Assembly (NCBI GenBank): GCA_045562535.1
Contig: JBJKVP010000003.1
Span: 310,001 to 374,000, forward strand
Origin: UBA6926 sp045562535
GTDB taxonomy: Bacteria > Chloroflexota > Dehalococcoidia > UBA6926
Length of the DNA: 64,000 bases
Direction: 5' to 3'
This document shows, piece by piece, positions 1-8,676 of the stretch (the first letter of the stretch is position 1; the number at the start of each line of letters is the position of its first letter). The position numbers were made by a program, and so were the translations under genes. The notes under the pieces are model-generated. The model had not been told where the DNA came from. It searched no databases and worked only from the letters and a program-made list of their open reading frames with translations.

Positions 1-446
1 TGATCGAAGTGGGAATCGATATACCAAATGCCACCGTGATGATGGTAGAGGGAGCAGAAAGGTTTGGATTATCACAGCTGCATCAATATAGAGGCAGAGT
101 AGGTCGTGGAAAAAGCGATAGTTATTGTATTCTTGTAAGTGACTCTGAATCTCCTGAAGTTCGAGAACGATTAAATGTTATGGAAACAACAACTAATGGA
201 TTTACACTGTCAGAAGCCGATCTTCAAATGAGGGGGCCCGGGGAATTTTTTGGAACAAAACAAAGCGGAATTCCTGATCTAAGCCTTACTTGGTTAAGCA
301 ACTTGGATCTTATAGAAAAAGTGCGTTCTCTAGCCTCGAACATACTAACGACAGATCCTCAGCTTCAAAAAAGTGCTCATAGGAAATTAAACAAAGAACT
401 AAATAGGTTCTGGGAAAGAGCCAAGGAGACACCCGAAGGAGGCTAA
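1..446 (+). CDS. recG: ATP-dependent DNA helicase RecG, C-terminal fragment
   Basis: The reading frame is open at the left edge, so only about the last 148 residues are present. It shows the end of helicase domain 2: the stretch VGIDIPNATVMMVEGAERFG followed by QLHQYRGRVGRG (motif VI with arginine fingers), then LQMRGPGEFFGTKQSG, which is typical of the RecG/Mfd C-terminal region. RecG remodels stalled forks and branched DNA by ATP-driven translocation. The upstream wedge and Walker motifs lie outside the window. argS follows about 60 bp downstream on the same strand. The GTG at 9 is an internal Val codon, not a start. Confidence 0.93.
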   Translation, partial: IEVGIDIPNATVMMVEGAERFGLSQLHQYRGRVGRGKSDSYCILVSDSESPEVRERLNVMETTTNGFTLSEADLQMRGPGEFFGTKQSGIPDLSLTWLSNLDLIEKVRSLASNILTTDPQLQKSAHRKLNKELNRFWERAKETPEGG

Positions 447-506
447 AACATTTATGTTATATTACTCGAAGGGTCAAAATATAAAGATGAAAAGACCACA
501 AGAATT

Positions 507-2162
507 ATGATAATCAAAATTATTGAACAACTTCTCACGGCTGCCGCTGAATCAGCACAAAAAACTGGGAAACTTCCGCTGTTTGCGTTACCGGAATTAG
601 CAATCGAGTGGCCTCAAAATTTAGAACACGGAGATTATGCTTCAAGCCTTCCTCTAAAAATGGCTAGAGCCGCAGGCCTCGACCCATATAAAATTGCAGA
701 AATACTTCGCGAAGAAATCGGTGAGACTGAAGAAATTGAATCAGTGAGTGTCGCACCCCCCGGTTTTTTGAATTTTAAAATGAATTCCGCTTGGATGCGC
801 TCACAGATTCAAGAAATATTGTTAAAGAATGAAACATTTGGCAACTCTGATATTGGTCAAGGCCAAACTGTCCAAGTCGAATTCGTAAGCGTCAATCCAA
901 CCGGTCCCATCCATGTTGGACATGGCCGAGGAGCAGTATTAGGGAGTACACTGGCAAATTTGCTATCAGCCACAGGGCATAATGTTCAAAAAGAATATTA
1001 TATAAATGATGCAGGAAATCAAATTGATAATTTTGCCAGCTCGATATGGGTTAGGTATATGCAATCTCTTGGATTAGAGGCAGAAATGCCAGAAGAGGGA
1101 TACTTAGGACAATACATAGTAGCGTTGGGTGAAGAATTAGCAAAAGAAAATGGCAATAAATTTATTAAAGGCGACCCTGATACTCTTACCCATCTAGCAC
1201 AAATAAGCATGGAAAAAATGCTGGAAAATATAAGGACGGATCTATCAGAAGTTAAAGTAGGGTTCGATTTATGGTTCAGTGAACAGTCTCTGTTTGAAGA
1301 AAAAACTTATGACAAAGCAATCAATTTGTTGAGGGAAAATGGACATACGACAGAACGAGAAGAAGCTCTCTGGTTCAACGGTTCTCTACTTGGTGACACT
1401 AGAGATAGTGTACTTGTAAGGAGAACCGGAGCTCCTACCTATTTTGCATCAGACATAGCGTACCACTACGATAAATTTGTCAATCGAAAATTCGATCGAG
1501 TCATAAATATATGGGGAGCTGATCACCAAGGACATGTTCCAAGAATGAACGCCGTTATGCAGGCTTTAGGAGTCGACGAAAATAAATTGGAATTCATATT
1601 AGTACAGTTGGTAACCCTCAAAAAGGATGGTGCAACCCTACGGGTATCAAAACGAACTGGGGATATGTTGACATTATCTGAGGTAGTTGAAGAAGTAGGT
1701 GCAGACTCGTGTCGATATTTCTTCTTATCAAGATCTCCTGATTCTCAAATGGATTTTGACATGGATTTAGCTAAAAAAGATGCTCCGGAGAATCCTGTCT
1801 ATTATATACAATATGCGTATGCAAGAATCGCCAGCATACTGCGGGATATACCTACAGATTTATTAGAAAGCAACACCTCTGACGGCAAACTACTAATAGA
1901 AACCGAGGAAGAAAATCTTATCAGGCAGATGGTTCGATTCCCAGAGATTATAGAATCATCGGCAAAGACTTTAGAGCCTCACCATTTAACCCACTACACG
2001 TTATCGTTAGCATCCGATTTTCACGAATTCTATACAAAACACCGAGTGCTTGGAATTGAAAAAGACCTTAGTTTAGCCAGAATAGATTTAATTAAAGCTA
2101 CTCAGATCGTATTAAGAAATGCTTTAAATTTAATGGGGATGACTATCCCTGAAAAGATGTAG
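507..2162 (+). CDS. argS: Arginyl-tRNA synthetase (class I)
   Basis: This is a full-length 551-residue ArgRS that charges tRNA-Arg in the cytoplasm. The N-terminal Add-1 type tRNA-recognition domain precedes the class I signature HVGH (about residues 134-137, within NPTGPIHVGHGRG). The KMSKS counterpart is the degenerate VSKRTGDMLTL (about 380-390), as is usual in ArgRS. The anticodon-binding domain begins around YIQYAYARI near residue 435, and the protein ends in the usual short NLMGMTIPEKM-type tail. The ATG at 507 has only a weak purine-rich stretch upstream, but the length matches the family. It sits between recG and an amidohydrolase gene on the same strand. Confidence 0.96.
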   Translation: MIIKIIEQLLTAAAESAQKTGKLPLFALPELAIEWPQNLEHGDYASSLPLKMARAAGLDPYKIAEILREEIGETEEIESVSVAPPGFLNFKMNSAWMRSQIQEILLKNETFGNSDIGQGQTVQVEFVSVNPTGPIHVGHGRGAVLGSTLANLLSATGHNVQKEYYINDAGNQIDNFASSIWVRYMQSLGLEAEMPEEGYLGQYIVALGEELAKENGNKFIKGDPDTLTHLAQISMEKMLENIRTDLSEVKVGFDLWFSEQSLFEEKTYDKAINLLRENGHTTEREEALWFNGSLLGDTRDSVLVRRTGAPTYFASDIAYHYDKFVNRKFDRVINIWGADHQGHVPRMNAVMQALGVDENKLEFILVQLVTLKKDGATLRVSKRTGDMLTLSEVVEEVGADSCRYFFLSRSPDSQMDFDMDLAKKDAPENPVYYIQYAYARIASILRDIPTDLLESNTSDGKLLIETEEENLIRQMVRFPEIIESSAKTLEPHHLTHYTLSLASDFHEFYTKHRVLGIEKDLSLARIDLIKATQIVLRNALNLMGMTIPEKM

Positions 2163-2231
2163 AAAGAATAATTCCCTTATACCAAGGCTATTTAATAAGA
2201 TGCGATCGAATAATCTTTTAGGAGCAAATAA

Positions 2232-3623
2232 ATGAAAACATTGATCGATGACACCACCATAGTCCAAAATTTTGACAAAAACGAAATACGGCATCAGTCC
2301 AGTATTCTAATAAATGAAGACGGTGTTATTGAAGAGATAGGGGATTCAACGGAATTTTCAGACCGAAAAAAAGATTTCAATGTATTACCTATGGACGGTA
2401 AAACAATAATGCCAGGATTTATTAACTGCCACACACATTTAACTGCAACTCTAGGGCGAGGGATTAATGAAGATGTAGGTTTCCCACCTATTTTACCCTA
2501 TTCTCTACTATTTCAATATTCCCATCTCTCAGATGAAGAGACAGGAATAATGGCTACGCTGGGAGTATTAGAAGGAATCAGAAGCGGGACAACAACTTTC
2601 GTTGAACTAGGTAAAAATGTTGAAAAATATGCTTCTGCAATATCCGACACCGGAGCTCGTTTCTTCCTAGGGGAAATGATGACGGATTTAACGTATAACG
2701 TAATACAAGCGGGAAATGAACTGAAATCAAAAGAAGATTTTTCAGAAAAATTAGCGGACCAAGCCTACCAAAGAGCAGTAAATTTATTCGAATCCTGGGA
2801 TGGGAAAACCCAAGGGAGAATCAAAGTTATTTTCTCTCCCGGAACAGCAGATAGTGTCTCCCCATCAATGTTAAGAAAATCAAGGGAATTAGCGGAGTCC
2901 AGACAAACATTCTATACAATACATTTATCACAGAGCCATCAAGAAGTTAATGGCATAAAAAATGCTTGGAACCTCACCCCAACCGAATACTTAGACGCTC
3001 ATGATTTTTTAGGACCTTCCTTAATAGCTGCTCACTGTCGATACGTCGATCAAAAAGAGATCGATTTACTGGGGCAATTCTCAGTAGGAATATCGAATAA
3101 TCCTGCAATCGCAGCGAGAAGGGGTGCCGCAGCACCTATAACGGAATTGATTCAAGCAGGCGCTAATATAGGTATTGGAACGGACAATATGGCTGAGGAT
3201 ATGTTAGAAGCGGCTAGAACTGGCTACTTCGCCGAACGTGTTCGAAAGAACAATGAAACCAATCCAACTCCAAACGATGTTCTTGGTTGGGCCACAACAG
3301 GAGGAGCAGAAATAACAAACAGCTTAGATACGTTAGGTTCACTATATGTCGGTAAACAGGCAGATCTAATTGCCGTCAATTTTAAAAAATCTCACTTGAC
3401 TCCAAATCTGAGAGTCGTTTCTAATTTTATAAATAACGGTGTGTCCAGTGATATTGAGTCAGTTATGGTACAAGGAAAATTAATCATGCATGATAACAAG
3501 ATACTGAATATAGACGAAAACTATATAATTAGGCAGGCGCAGGTAATCGCAGAAAAATCCTGGAAAAAATTGTTTGAAGCTCACCCAAATGTGGAAATGC
3601 CAGTGCAATTAGACGATATTTAA
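2232..3623 (+). CDS. Amidohydrolase superfamily, SsnA/AtzA/chlorohydrolase-type
   Basis: This 463-residue metal-dependent hydrolase has the subtype layout of cytosine-deaminase/AtzA-like enzymes. HTH at about residues 67-69 (PGFINCHTHL) supplies two metal ligands. Further ligands are His near 230 (IHLSQ), His near 268 (AAHC) and Asp near 318 (GIGTDN). The C-terminal half returns to the composite beta domain (GSLYVGKQADLIAVNF). Such enzymes hydrolyse or deaminate N-heterocycles, amidines or related C-N bonds; the substrate here cannot be read from sequence. The usual HxSE after the barrel strand is HLSQ, a small deviation. The start has GGAG about 8 nt upstream. The mobB gene follows after about 21 bp, probably in the same transcript. 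Confidence 0.85.
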   Translation: MKTLIDDTTIVQNFDKNEIRHQSSILINEDGVIEEIGDSTEFSDRKKDFNVLPMDGKTIMPGFINCHTHLTATLGRGINEDVGFPPILPYSLLFQYSHLSDEETGIMATLGVLEGIRSGTTTFVELGKNVEKYASAISDTGARFFLGEMMTDLTYNVIQAGNELKSKEDFSEKLADQAYQRAVNLFESWDGKTQGRIKVIFSPGTADSVSPSMLRKSRELAESRQTFYTIHLSQSHQEVNGIKNAWNLTPTEYLDAHDFLGPSLIAAHCRYVDQKEIDLLGQFSVGISNNPAIAARRGAAAPITELIQAGANIGIGTDNMAEDMLEAARTGYFAERVRKNNETNPTPNDVLGWATTGGAEITNSLDTLGSLYVGKQADLIAVNFKKSHLTPNLRVVSNFINNGVSSDIESVMVQGKLIMHDNKILNIDENYIIRQAQVIAEKSWKKLFEAHPNVEMPVQLDDI

Positions 3624-3644
3624 TCTAGGAGAAAGGGGACGGGA

Positions 3645-4130
3645 TTGACTAAACTAATTTGTATAGCAGGTGCTCGTCATGTAGGCAAAACTACCGTTTT
3701 AGAAACTCTGATACCAAGAATCATCGACAGAGGATATACGGTGGCTGCGGTTAAATATTCAACACACGCCCATGAGTTAGATACTCCTGGGAAAAATTCT
3801 TGGCGACTCAAAAAAGCTGGGGCAGAAATTACTGCTATGGTCACGCCTGAAGAAATCGCAGAATATCGGCCAATGAAAACCCCCATTAAAATAAGTGATT
3901 TTTTAGAGCGTTACCGAGAATATGATGTTGTCTTAACAGAAGGAATATCACAAGATGACTACCCTACCGTTGAAATACTGCGGGAAGAGGTTAACTTAAT
4001 TCCCAGTGATCAAATAATAAATAGGGTGGCAACCGTCTCTGATTCAGTACAATCAACCAATACAAATCTATTCGGATTTGATGATCTAGATAGTTTAGCT
4101 GAATACTTGATAACCGAATTCATAGATTAA
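3645..4130 (+). CDS. mobB: Molybdopterin-guanine dinucleotide biosynthesis protein B
   Basis: This 161-residue P-loop GTPase-like protein has its Walker A at residues 9-16 (GARHVGKT). The MobB pattern VAAVKYSTHAHELDTPGKN follows, and a VLTEGIS Walker-B-like segment lies further on. MobB assists MobA in attaching GMP to molybdopterin, the last step toward bis-MGD cofactor. The start is TTG, preceded by a strong AGGAGAAAGG ribosome-binding site. Together with moeA at 18.8 kb it shows that the cell makes molybdenum cofactor. No mobA and no molybdoenzyme lie in the window. Confidence 0.9.
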   Translation: MTKLICIAGARHVGKTTVLETLIPRIIDRGYTVAAVKYSTHAHELDTPGKNSWRLKKAGAEITAMVTPEEIAEYRPMKTPIKISDFLERYREYDVVLTEGISQDDYPTVEILREEVNLIPSDQIINRVATVSDSVQSTNTNLFGFDDLDSLAEYLITEFID

Positions 4131-4138
4131 TCATTCAT

Positions 4139-4339
4139 TCAATACCGGCCAAAAACCCCTACTTCTGGCTTGCATACCTTACATGCACGGTAGCCAGCGC
4201 TCTTAGCTTCTTTTATATCCGAAAAATATACTCTGTTTGATTCTTTAGTCCTGCGTCCAGGAGGGCAATTAGGCCTGCAAAATATTTTTGTGGTGATACA
4301 AGCGTTCACTAATACTGTATTTTGCTGAGTGGATGTCAT
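4139..4339 (-). CDS. Stand-alone Ada-type methylphosphotriester zinc domain protein
   Basis: I chose the internal ATG at 4339 (MTSTQQNTV). It lies 4 bp after the stop of the upstream acyl-CoA dehydrogenase, whereas longer starts would overlap that gene. The 66-residue product is almost entirely an Ada_Zn_binding domain, with CRPNC at about residues 22-26 and CKVC at about 56-59, separated by a conserved basic, aromatic stretch. In E. coli Ada this domain takes methyl groups from DNA phosphotriesters onto a zinc-bound Cys. Here there is no AraC helix-turn-helix and no O6-methyltransferase domain. The function could be methyl sensing or simple nucleic-acid binding. It is likely translationally coupled to its upstream neighbour. 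Confidence 0.75.
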   Translation of the reverse strand: MTSTQQNTVLVNACITTKIFCRPNCPPGRRTKESNRVYFSDIKEAKSAGYRACKVCKPEVGVFGRY

Positions 4340-4343
4340 AATA

Positions 4344-5561
4344 TTATCTAGGTAAACCCAATCCTCTCTGAGCAATGATGTTCTTTTGTACCTCCGTGGT
4401 ACCTCCTGCGACACTAATAGTTCTACTAAGAAATGCGTTAGAATTCAAAAAACCGTTAACGGGCAATGGAACCTTTAGTTTGTTTGTAGGTAACAAGTTA
4501 CCGTATTCTCGCAGTACCTGAGATAAATATAAATATACTTTCTGAGTGATTGTATCTCCCCAAAATTTTGTCATCGAAGCTTCTTTAACAGGTATATCAC
4601 CTTTACTTTGCATCCATCCAACTCTGTAAGACAACGTTCTCATAGTCTCGATTTCTAAACGTAAATTCGCCAGTTGATTGCGTACAACAGGATTACCTAA
4701 GGGTTGTTCCCCAAATTTGCCAACTTCATGGCAGTAATCAATAAATTGCTCGAGAATCCGTAACAACATCGCTGGCCCCTCTATGTTAGATCGCTCAAAA
4801 CTAAGGGTAGTCATCGCAGCATACCAACCGCGATTTTCCTCTCCAATAATATTATTTGCCGGAACTTTGACATCTTCGAGAAAAATCTCGTCCCATCTGT
4901 GCCTTCCAAGAGCGTCAGGTATAGCATTTACCGTTATTCCTGGCAAATAGTCACCTTTATCATCTTTCAATGGCATCAATAGGTAAGTTATGCCTCTATG
5001 TTTCGGAGCATCTGTGTCTGTACGAGTAAGGATATGCATCCAATCAGCGCGGTAAGTACTCCAGATCTTTTGGCCATTTATCACATAATTATCGCCCTCT
5101 TTTACAGCTCTGGTCTTTAAACTTGCCAGATCAGATCCAGAGTCTGGTTCGCTAAATCCTTGAGAGACATAACTCATCTCAGCCGTGGCCATTTTAGGTA
5201 GAAAATAGTCTTTCTGCCATTGTTGTCCAGCTACCATCAAAACCGGTGCAACAAGACCTCCACCCAAACTTGCTGGAGCTCCTGCGTAGACCATTCCTTC
5301 TCGATATGCCATTTGGGTCTCAATACCAGCCGCTTTTCCGCCAAACTCTTCCGGCCAGTGCATAGTCCACCAACCCTTACCAACAAGTTTTTTTTCGAAA
5401 TCATTAATTAGGGATTCCAATTTTTCATCTTCATGATCCCATGAAAGACCATAGTAGATACCTTCACCATCACCATAACCCTTATGGTCCCATTCTTTTT
5501 TGGTAAACTCGATCGCATCTTGTCTTAAAGCTTCGTCTGCTGCTGAAAATCGAAAATCCAT
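4344..5561 (-). CDS. Acyl-CoA dehydrogenase family protein (subtype B)
   Basis: This 405-residue flavoenzyme has the hallmarks of the ACAD fold: MHWPEEFGG near residue 66, the flavin-contact motif SEPDSGSDLASL and GQKIWSTYR. The segment MTTLSFERSN has its Glu at about residue 256 and aligns by eye with the catalytic Glu of isovaleryl-CoA dehydrogenase. The C-terminus GGTTEVQ ... IIAQRGLGLPR lacks the MCAD-type YEGT Glu. It should oxidise an acyl-CoA at alpha-beta and pass electrons to ETF. The ATG has GGGGAG upstream. It is the only copy lying outside the main array at 20.7-32.2 kb, and it groups with the copies at 25.8, 28.5 and 29.8 kb. Confidence 0.93.
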   Translation of the reverse strand: MDFRFSAADEALRQDAIEFTKKEWDHKGYGDGEGIYYGLSWDHEDEKLESLINDFEKKLVGKGWWTMHWPEEFGGKAAGIETQMAYREGMVYAGAPASLGGGLVAPVLMVAGQQWQKDYFLPKMATAEMSYVSQGFSEPDSGSDLASLKTRAVKEGDNYVINGQKIWSTYRADWMHILTRTDTDAPKHRGITYLLMPLKDDKGDYLPGITVNAIPDALGRHRWDEIFLEDVKVPANNIIGEENRGWYAAMTTLSFERSNIEGPAMLLRILEQFIDYCHEVGKFGEQPLGNPVVRNQLANLRLEIETMRTLSYRVGWMQSKGDIPVKEASMTKFWGDTITQKVYLYLSQVLREYGNLLPTNKLKVPLPVNGFLNSNAFLSRTISVAGGTTEVQKNIIAQRGLGLPR

Positions 5562-5723
5562 TTCAGGGCTCCCCTCGATCTGTTATTTTATGTTGATCTT
5601 TTTAGTTTAATAACTACGCTCAATATACAATTACCGTTAACCGCAGTAATACTAAATATGATTATACCACTAAGGATCGATTTGAAGCTCATTCAAAGTA
5701 ACGTTTTGTATCCAAACGAGGAA

Positions 5724-5747
5724 AGGAATAATGTAAAAACTATTCCT
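5724..5747. repeat. Inverted repeat, possible weak terminator
   Basis: Perfect 7-bp arms AGGAATA / TATTCCT flank a 10-nt loop, 10 bp beyond the stop of the nitroreductase gene on the minus strand. There is no clear U-tract, so terminator function is only a guess. Confidence 0.3.
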
Positions 5748-5756
5748 GAAAAATAT

Positions 5757-6341
5757 TTAGAACCATTTGGTGAACTCTTCGTAGCTAGTTCGCCCTTTAT
5801 TTATTGACCACTGAGGTTCACCAATAGTCAAAACCCCAACAGTTTTTAATTTTTCGGTTATCTCTAATAAACGGTGCAGATTATTTAACCTGGTCATTTT
5901 CCCCGTCGACCAACCAACTGAAAGACCCATCGAAGTAGCAACAAGCTGCATATTCTGAACCGAACAACAGACTGCACCATAATTCTCTTCAGTGATCTCT
6001 TCGATTTCATCAATTAGGCTATACACAAATATGAAGGGCGGATACCCCTGCACTTCATCGTTTATTCGCTGTTTATATATATCTGACAAGTAATTGCCAC
6101 TCACTTTTTCTTGGGTATCTATCAGCTCTTTGGCAATTTCAGCTCTTAAAGGGGAGTTTTTTCGGATGACAAAAAAACGCCATGGTTCGGTATTTCTATG
6201 GTTGGGAGCCCAAACAGCTGAATCTAAGAGAATACTAATCTCTTTATCGGAAACGTCACGATTAGTGAATCTTTTAGTATTCCTTCTACCTTTAATTATA
6301 TTTACAATGTCGCTGGTACTATTCATAGCTATATGTATCAC
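5757..6341 (-). CDS. Nitroreductase family protein
   Basis: This protein of about 194 residues belongs to the FMN-dependent nitroreductase family. The N-terminal RRNTKRF with SVWAPNHRNTEPWRFFVI matches the FMN phosphate and ribityl binding region, and the C-terminal part has VGVLTIGEPQ. Homologues reduce nitroaromatics, quinones or similar substrates with NAD(P)H. GTG at 6341 follows AGGAG by about 4 nt. An alternative ATG lies at 6326 with a longer spacing, so the start is uncertain. It stands alone between an ACAD gene and a divergent zinc-ribbon gene. The substrate is unknown. Confidence 0.82.
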   Translation of the reverse strand: MIHIAMNSTSDIVNIIKGRRNTKRFTNRDVSDKEISILLDSAVWAPNHRNTEPWRFFVIRKNSPLRAEIAKELIDTQEKVSGNYLSDIYKQRINDEVQGYPPFIFVYSLIDEIEEITEENYGAVCCSVQNMQLVATSMGLSVGWSTGKMTRLNNLHRLLEITEKLKTVGVLTIGEPQWSINKGRTSYEEFTKWF

Positions 6342-6592
6342 AAATCTCCTATTATTTTTTCGCCTCTCGCTATTCTACAAGATAAACAAATATCACTAAA
6401 TAACACGAAAGAATTTTTTCTGATACAATACCACCAATGGCCTGAAGGGCGGCCCGCAAGATCGGACGGATATCAAGTATAACTGGATTTTTGGTTTTAA
6501 ATTAATTATTGAAAGTTGGCTCTGCTCCCTCCTCCTAGCTCTGACCATTCAGGAAAAAAAATTATTTTTATTATATAAGGAGTCTAGTCACA

Positions 6593-6919
6593 ATGACTAT
6601 GGATAAAACTTTGACCTGCCGTGATTGTCAGGAGGAATTTACTTTCACAGCCGGCGAGCAGGAATTTTACCAACAAAAGGGGTTCACGAATGAGCCCACA
6701 AGATGTCCTTCTTGTAGGACAGCCAGAAAACGATCCAGAGACGGCGGATACACCGGTGGTGGAGCCTATTCCTCTGGTGGTTTTGGTGGCGGAAGAAGAG
6801 AGAGACAAATGTTTTCAGTTGTTTGCGCCGAATGTGGCAAAGATACTGAAGTACCATTTAACCCTCGCGGCGATCGACCAGTATACTGCTCAGACTGCTA
6901 CCGAGCTCAAAGAGCTTAA
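6593..6919 (+). CDS. Double zinc-ribbon (zf-trcl type) protein with Gly-rich linker
   Basis: This 108-residue protein carries CRDC ... CPSC at about residues 9-41 (probable zinc-ribbon, CxxC-x~24-CxxC). A Gly/Ser-rich linker GGYTGGGAYSSGGFGGGRR follows, then a second ribbon CAEC ... CSDC at about 82-103. This arrangement is widespread in Chloroflexota as a small CxxC-x-CxxC protein of unknown role. RNA or DNA binding is likely from the basic, glycine-rich linker but is not shown. The ATG has AAGGAG 9 nt upstream. The 250 bp before it hold a GC-rich patch at about 6440-6470 with no recognised element. Confidence 0.8.
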   Translation: MTMDKTLTCRDCQEEFTFTAGEQEFYQQKGFTNEPTRCPSCRTARKRSRDGGYTGGGAYSSGGFGGGRRERQMFSVVCAECGKDTEVPFNPRGDRPVYCSDCYRAQRA

Positions 6920-7033
6920 AAGCTGTCCTTAACGCAGATAGTAGTTATTCTAATATAAACTTAGCTGCGGCCGATAAAGATTCAGTAATTGGTAATATGG
7001 CGTGTTGCTTCATATTCTTAGAAAGGATCATTG

Positions 7034-7306
7034 ATGACCAGCCCTCGTAGGAAATCATCTAAAGTATCTGTGGCTCCGCCTACCGCCGATATGGTTAAAG
7101 AGTGCCCGCCCCATCACTGGTTAGTGGTATCTGGAAGGCAAACCTGCAAAAAATGCGATCTAGAGCAAGCCGTTCCTGCTATGACTGACACCAGAACAAC
7201 GACCTGGCAAAGAAGAACCGCAGAAAAAGGGAGTAGCCCATCTGCGACTGAAACCAATACAGAGGAAGATAAAAATAAGTTACCCGATAAAGATGAATCC
7301 GCCTAA
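7034..7306 (+). CDS. Small putative zinc-binding protein, unknown function
   Basis: This 90-residue protein has a compact motif CPPHHW ... CKKC (about residues 23-45) that can bind one zinc ion. The rest is low-complexity and charged (Lys-rich N-terminus, Glu/Asp-rich C-terminus) and probably disordered. The ATG at 7034 is preferred over the adjacent in-frame TTG because AAAGGA sits 6 nt before it. The HHW-to-CxxC arrangement recurs in small Chloroflexota proteins of unknown role. It lies between two genes tied to nucleic acids. Confidence 0.6.
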   Translation: MTSPRRKSSKVSVAPPTADMVKECPPHHWLVVSGRQTCKKCDLEQAVPAMTDTRTTTWQRRTAEKGSSPSATETNTEEDKNKLPDKDESA

Positions 7307-7432
7307 TCGTTTAATTACCACACTCAACCAAGGAGAATTTATATCTCAAAGCTAGCGACGAATTTGTGAAAACAACTGATTTAACCAACCATTTCACCTA
7401 ATTTTCACACTCGTTAAATTAAAGATTCCGTT

Positions 7433-8635
7433 ATGCAACTCCAAAAAAGAATGACAGCAACTAAAAAAAATGGGAGCCGCGTGCGCCGAGCAAAAGCTTC
7501 AGTCAAGACCGGGGCTTTCTTCGGAAAAATCGAGATTTCAAAAGCCGTATCTAAAGCTTTGGATGAAATGGGTTATAGTGACCCTACAGAAATCCAATTA
7601 CAATCGATTCCTGTATTATCAAAAGGGCATGATGTAGTAGGGAAGGCTCAAACCGGCACTGGGAAAACAACCGCTTTTGGAATTCCTTTAGTTGAAAGTA
7701 TTGACCCTTCGAAAAACGTAACCCAAGGGATCATTTTAGTGCCCACTAGAGAACTAGCTCACCAGGTAAGCACAGAAATACAGCGATTAAGTACCTTCCT
7801 TCCAATAAGAACCCTAGCTTTATATGGCGGCCAATCGATCAATAAACAAATAACGGATCTACGAAAAACTCCCCACATCATAGTTGGAACTCCAGGAAGG
7901 ATAATTGATCACATTGGCAGATCTACCATCAAACTAAATAATATACGCTTTGCAATATTAGATGAGGCTGACCAGATGCTAGATATAGGATTTGCAGACG
8001 ATATGATAAAAATTATCGGTCTTACACCTAGATCCAGGCAAACAGCTCTATTTTCAGCAACAATTCCTAAAACAATAAAACGACTGATTAGTCGTTTCCT
8101 TCGTGATCCATCATGGATACAAGTAGGAGAAGAAATTGAGGCTTCAAATACCATCAAACAAATGTATTATGAAGTTGCAGATCAAGATAAATTCAAAGGT
8201 TTAAATGAACTTTTATCTCAAAATTCCAAACAAAATAAAGCTTTGATTTTCTGTAGGACTCAAATAGGAGTCGACAGACTTACAAAAAGGTTACGGAATT
8301 CTCGATTTGATGCTCAGTCAATACATGGAGGAATGAGTCAGAGTCAAAGAGAAAAAGTAATTAGAGGCTATCGAGCTGGAACTCCAAAAATCTTAGTTGC
8401 AACAAACTTAGCAGCAAGAGGATTGGATATTCCCCAAATCTCTTACGTAATTAATTATAATATGCCGGGAAATATCGAAGAATATGTTCATAGAATCGGA
8501 CGCACTGGCAGAATTGGAAATTTAGGAACTGCCATAACTTTTGTAGGCGAAGATGATTTCAATATGATGGAGTTATTGGAAAAAAGATTCGGAACAAACC
8601 TTGAAAAGGGTCGCCTGAACCTATATAGAGCCTAA
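7433..8635 (+). CDS. DEAD-box ATP-dependent RNA helicase
   Basis: All core helicase motifs are present. The Q-motif lies upstream of AQTGTGKT (motif I, about residues 72-79), followed by PTRELA (Ia), TPGR (Ib), DEAD (about 176-179), SAT (about 208), RGLDIP and HRIGRTGR (about 352-359). At 400 residues it is close to the minimal two-RecA-domain core plus a basic N-terminal extension. It lacks the C-terminal RNA-binding tail of CsdA/DbpA. The likely role is RNA unwinding in ribosome assembly or cold response. No good Shine-Dalgarno precedes ATG 7433, and ATG 7451 is an alternative. The 126-bp leader has repeated TTTCAC elements (about 7394-7415). Confidence 0.92.
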   Translation: MQLQKRMTATKKNGSRVRRAKASVKTGAFFGKIEISKAVSKALDEMGYSDPTEIQLQSIPVLSKGHDVVGKAQTGTGKTTAFGIPLVESIDPSKNVTQGIILVPTRELAHQVSTEIQRLSTFLPIRTLALYGGQSINKQITDLRKTPHIIVGTPGRIIDHIGRSTIKLNNIRFAILDEADQMLDIGFADDMIKIIGLTPRSRQTALFSATIPKTIKRLISRFLRDPSWIQVGEEIEASNTIKQMYYEVADQDKFKGLNELLSQNSKQNKALIFCRTQIGVDRLTKRLRNSRFDAQSIHGGMSQSQREKVIRGYRAGTPKILVATNLAARGLDIPQISYVINYNMPGNIEEYVHRIGRTGRIGNLGTAITFVGEDDFNMMELLEKRFGTNLEKGRLNLYRA

Positions 8636-8676
8636 AATTGATAACCCTCCTCCCTCATTTTGTTAGAATGTATCGA

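Noticed and set aside
6621..6932. Second coding frame overlapping the double zinc-ribbon gene
   Set aside because: It has no family similarity and no ribosome-binding site. The other frame carries paired CxxC motifs, so this one is a shadow.
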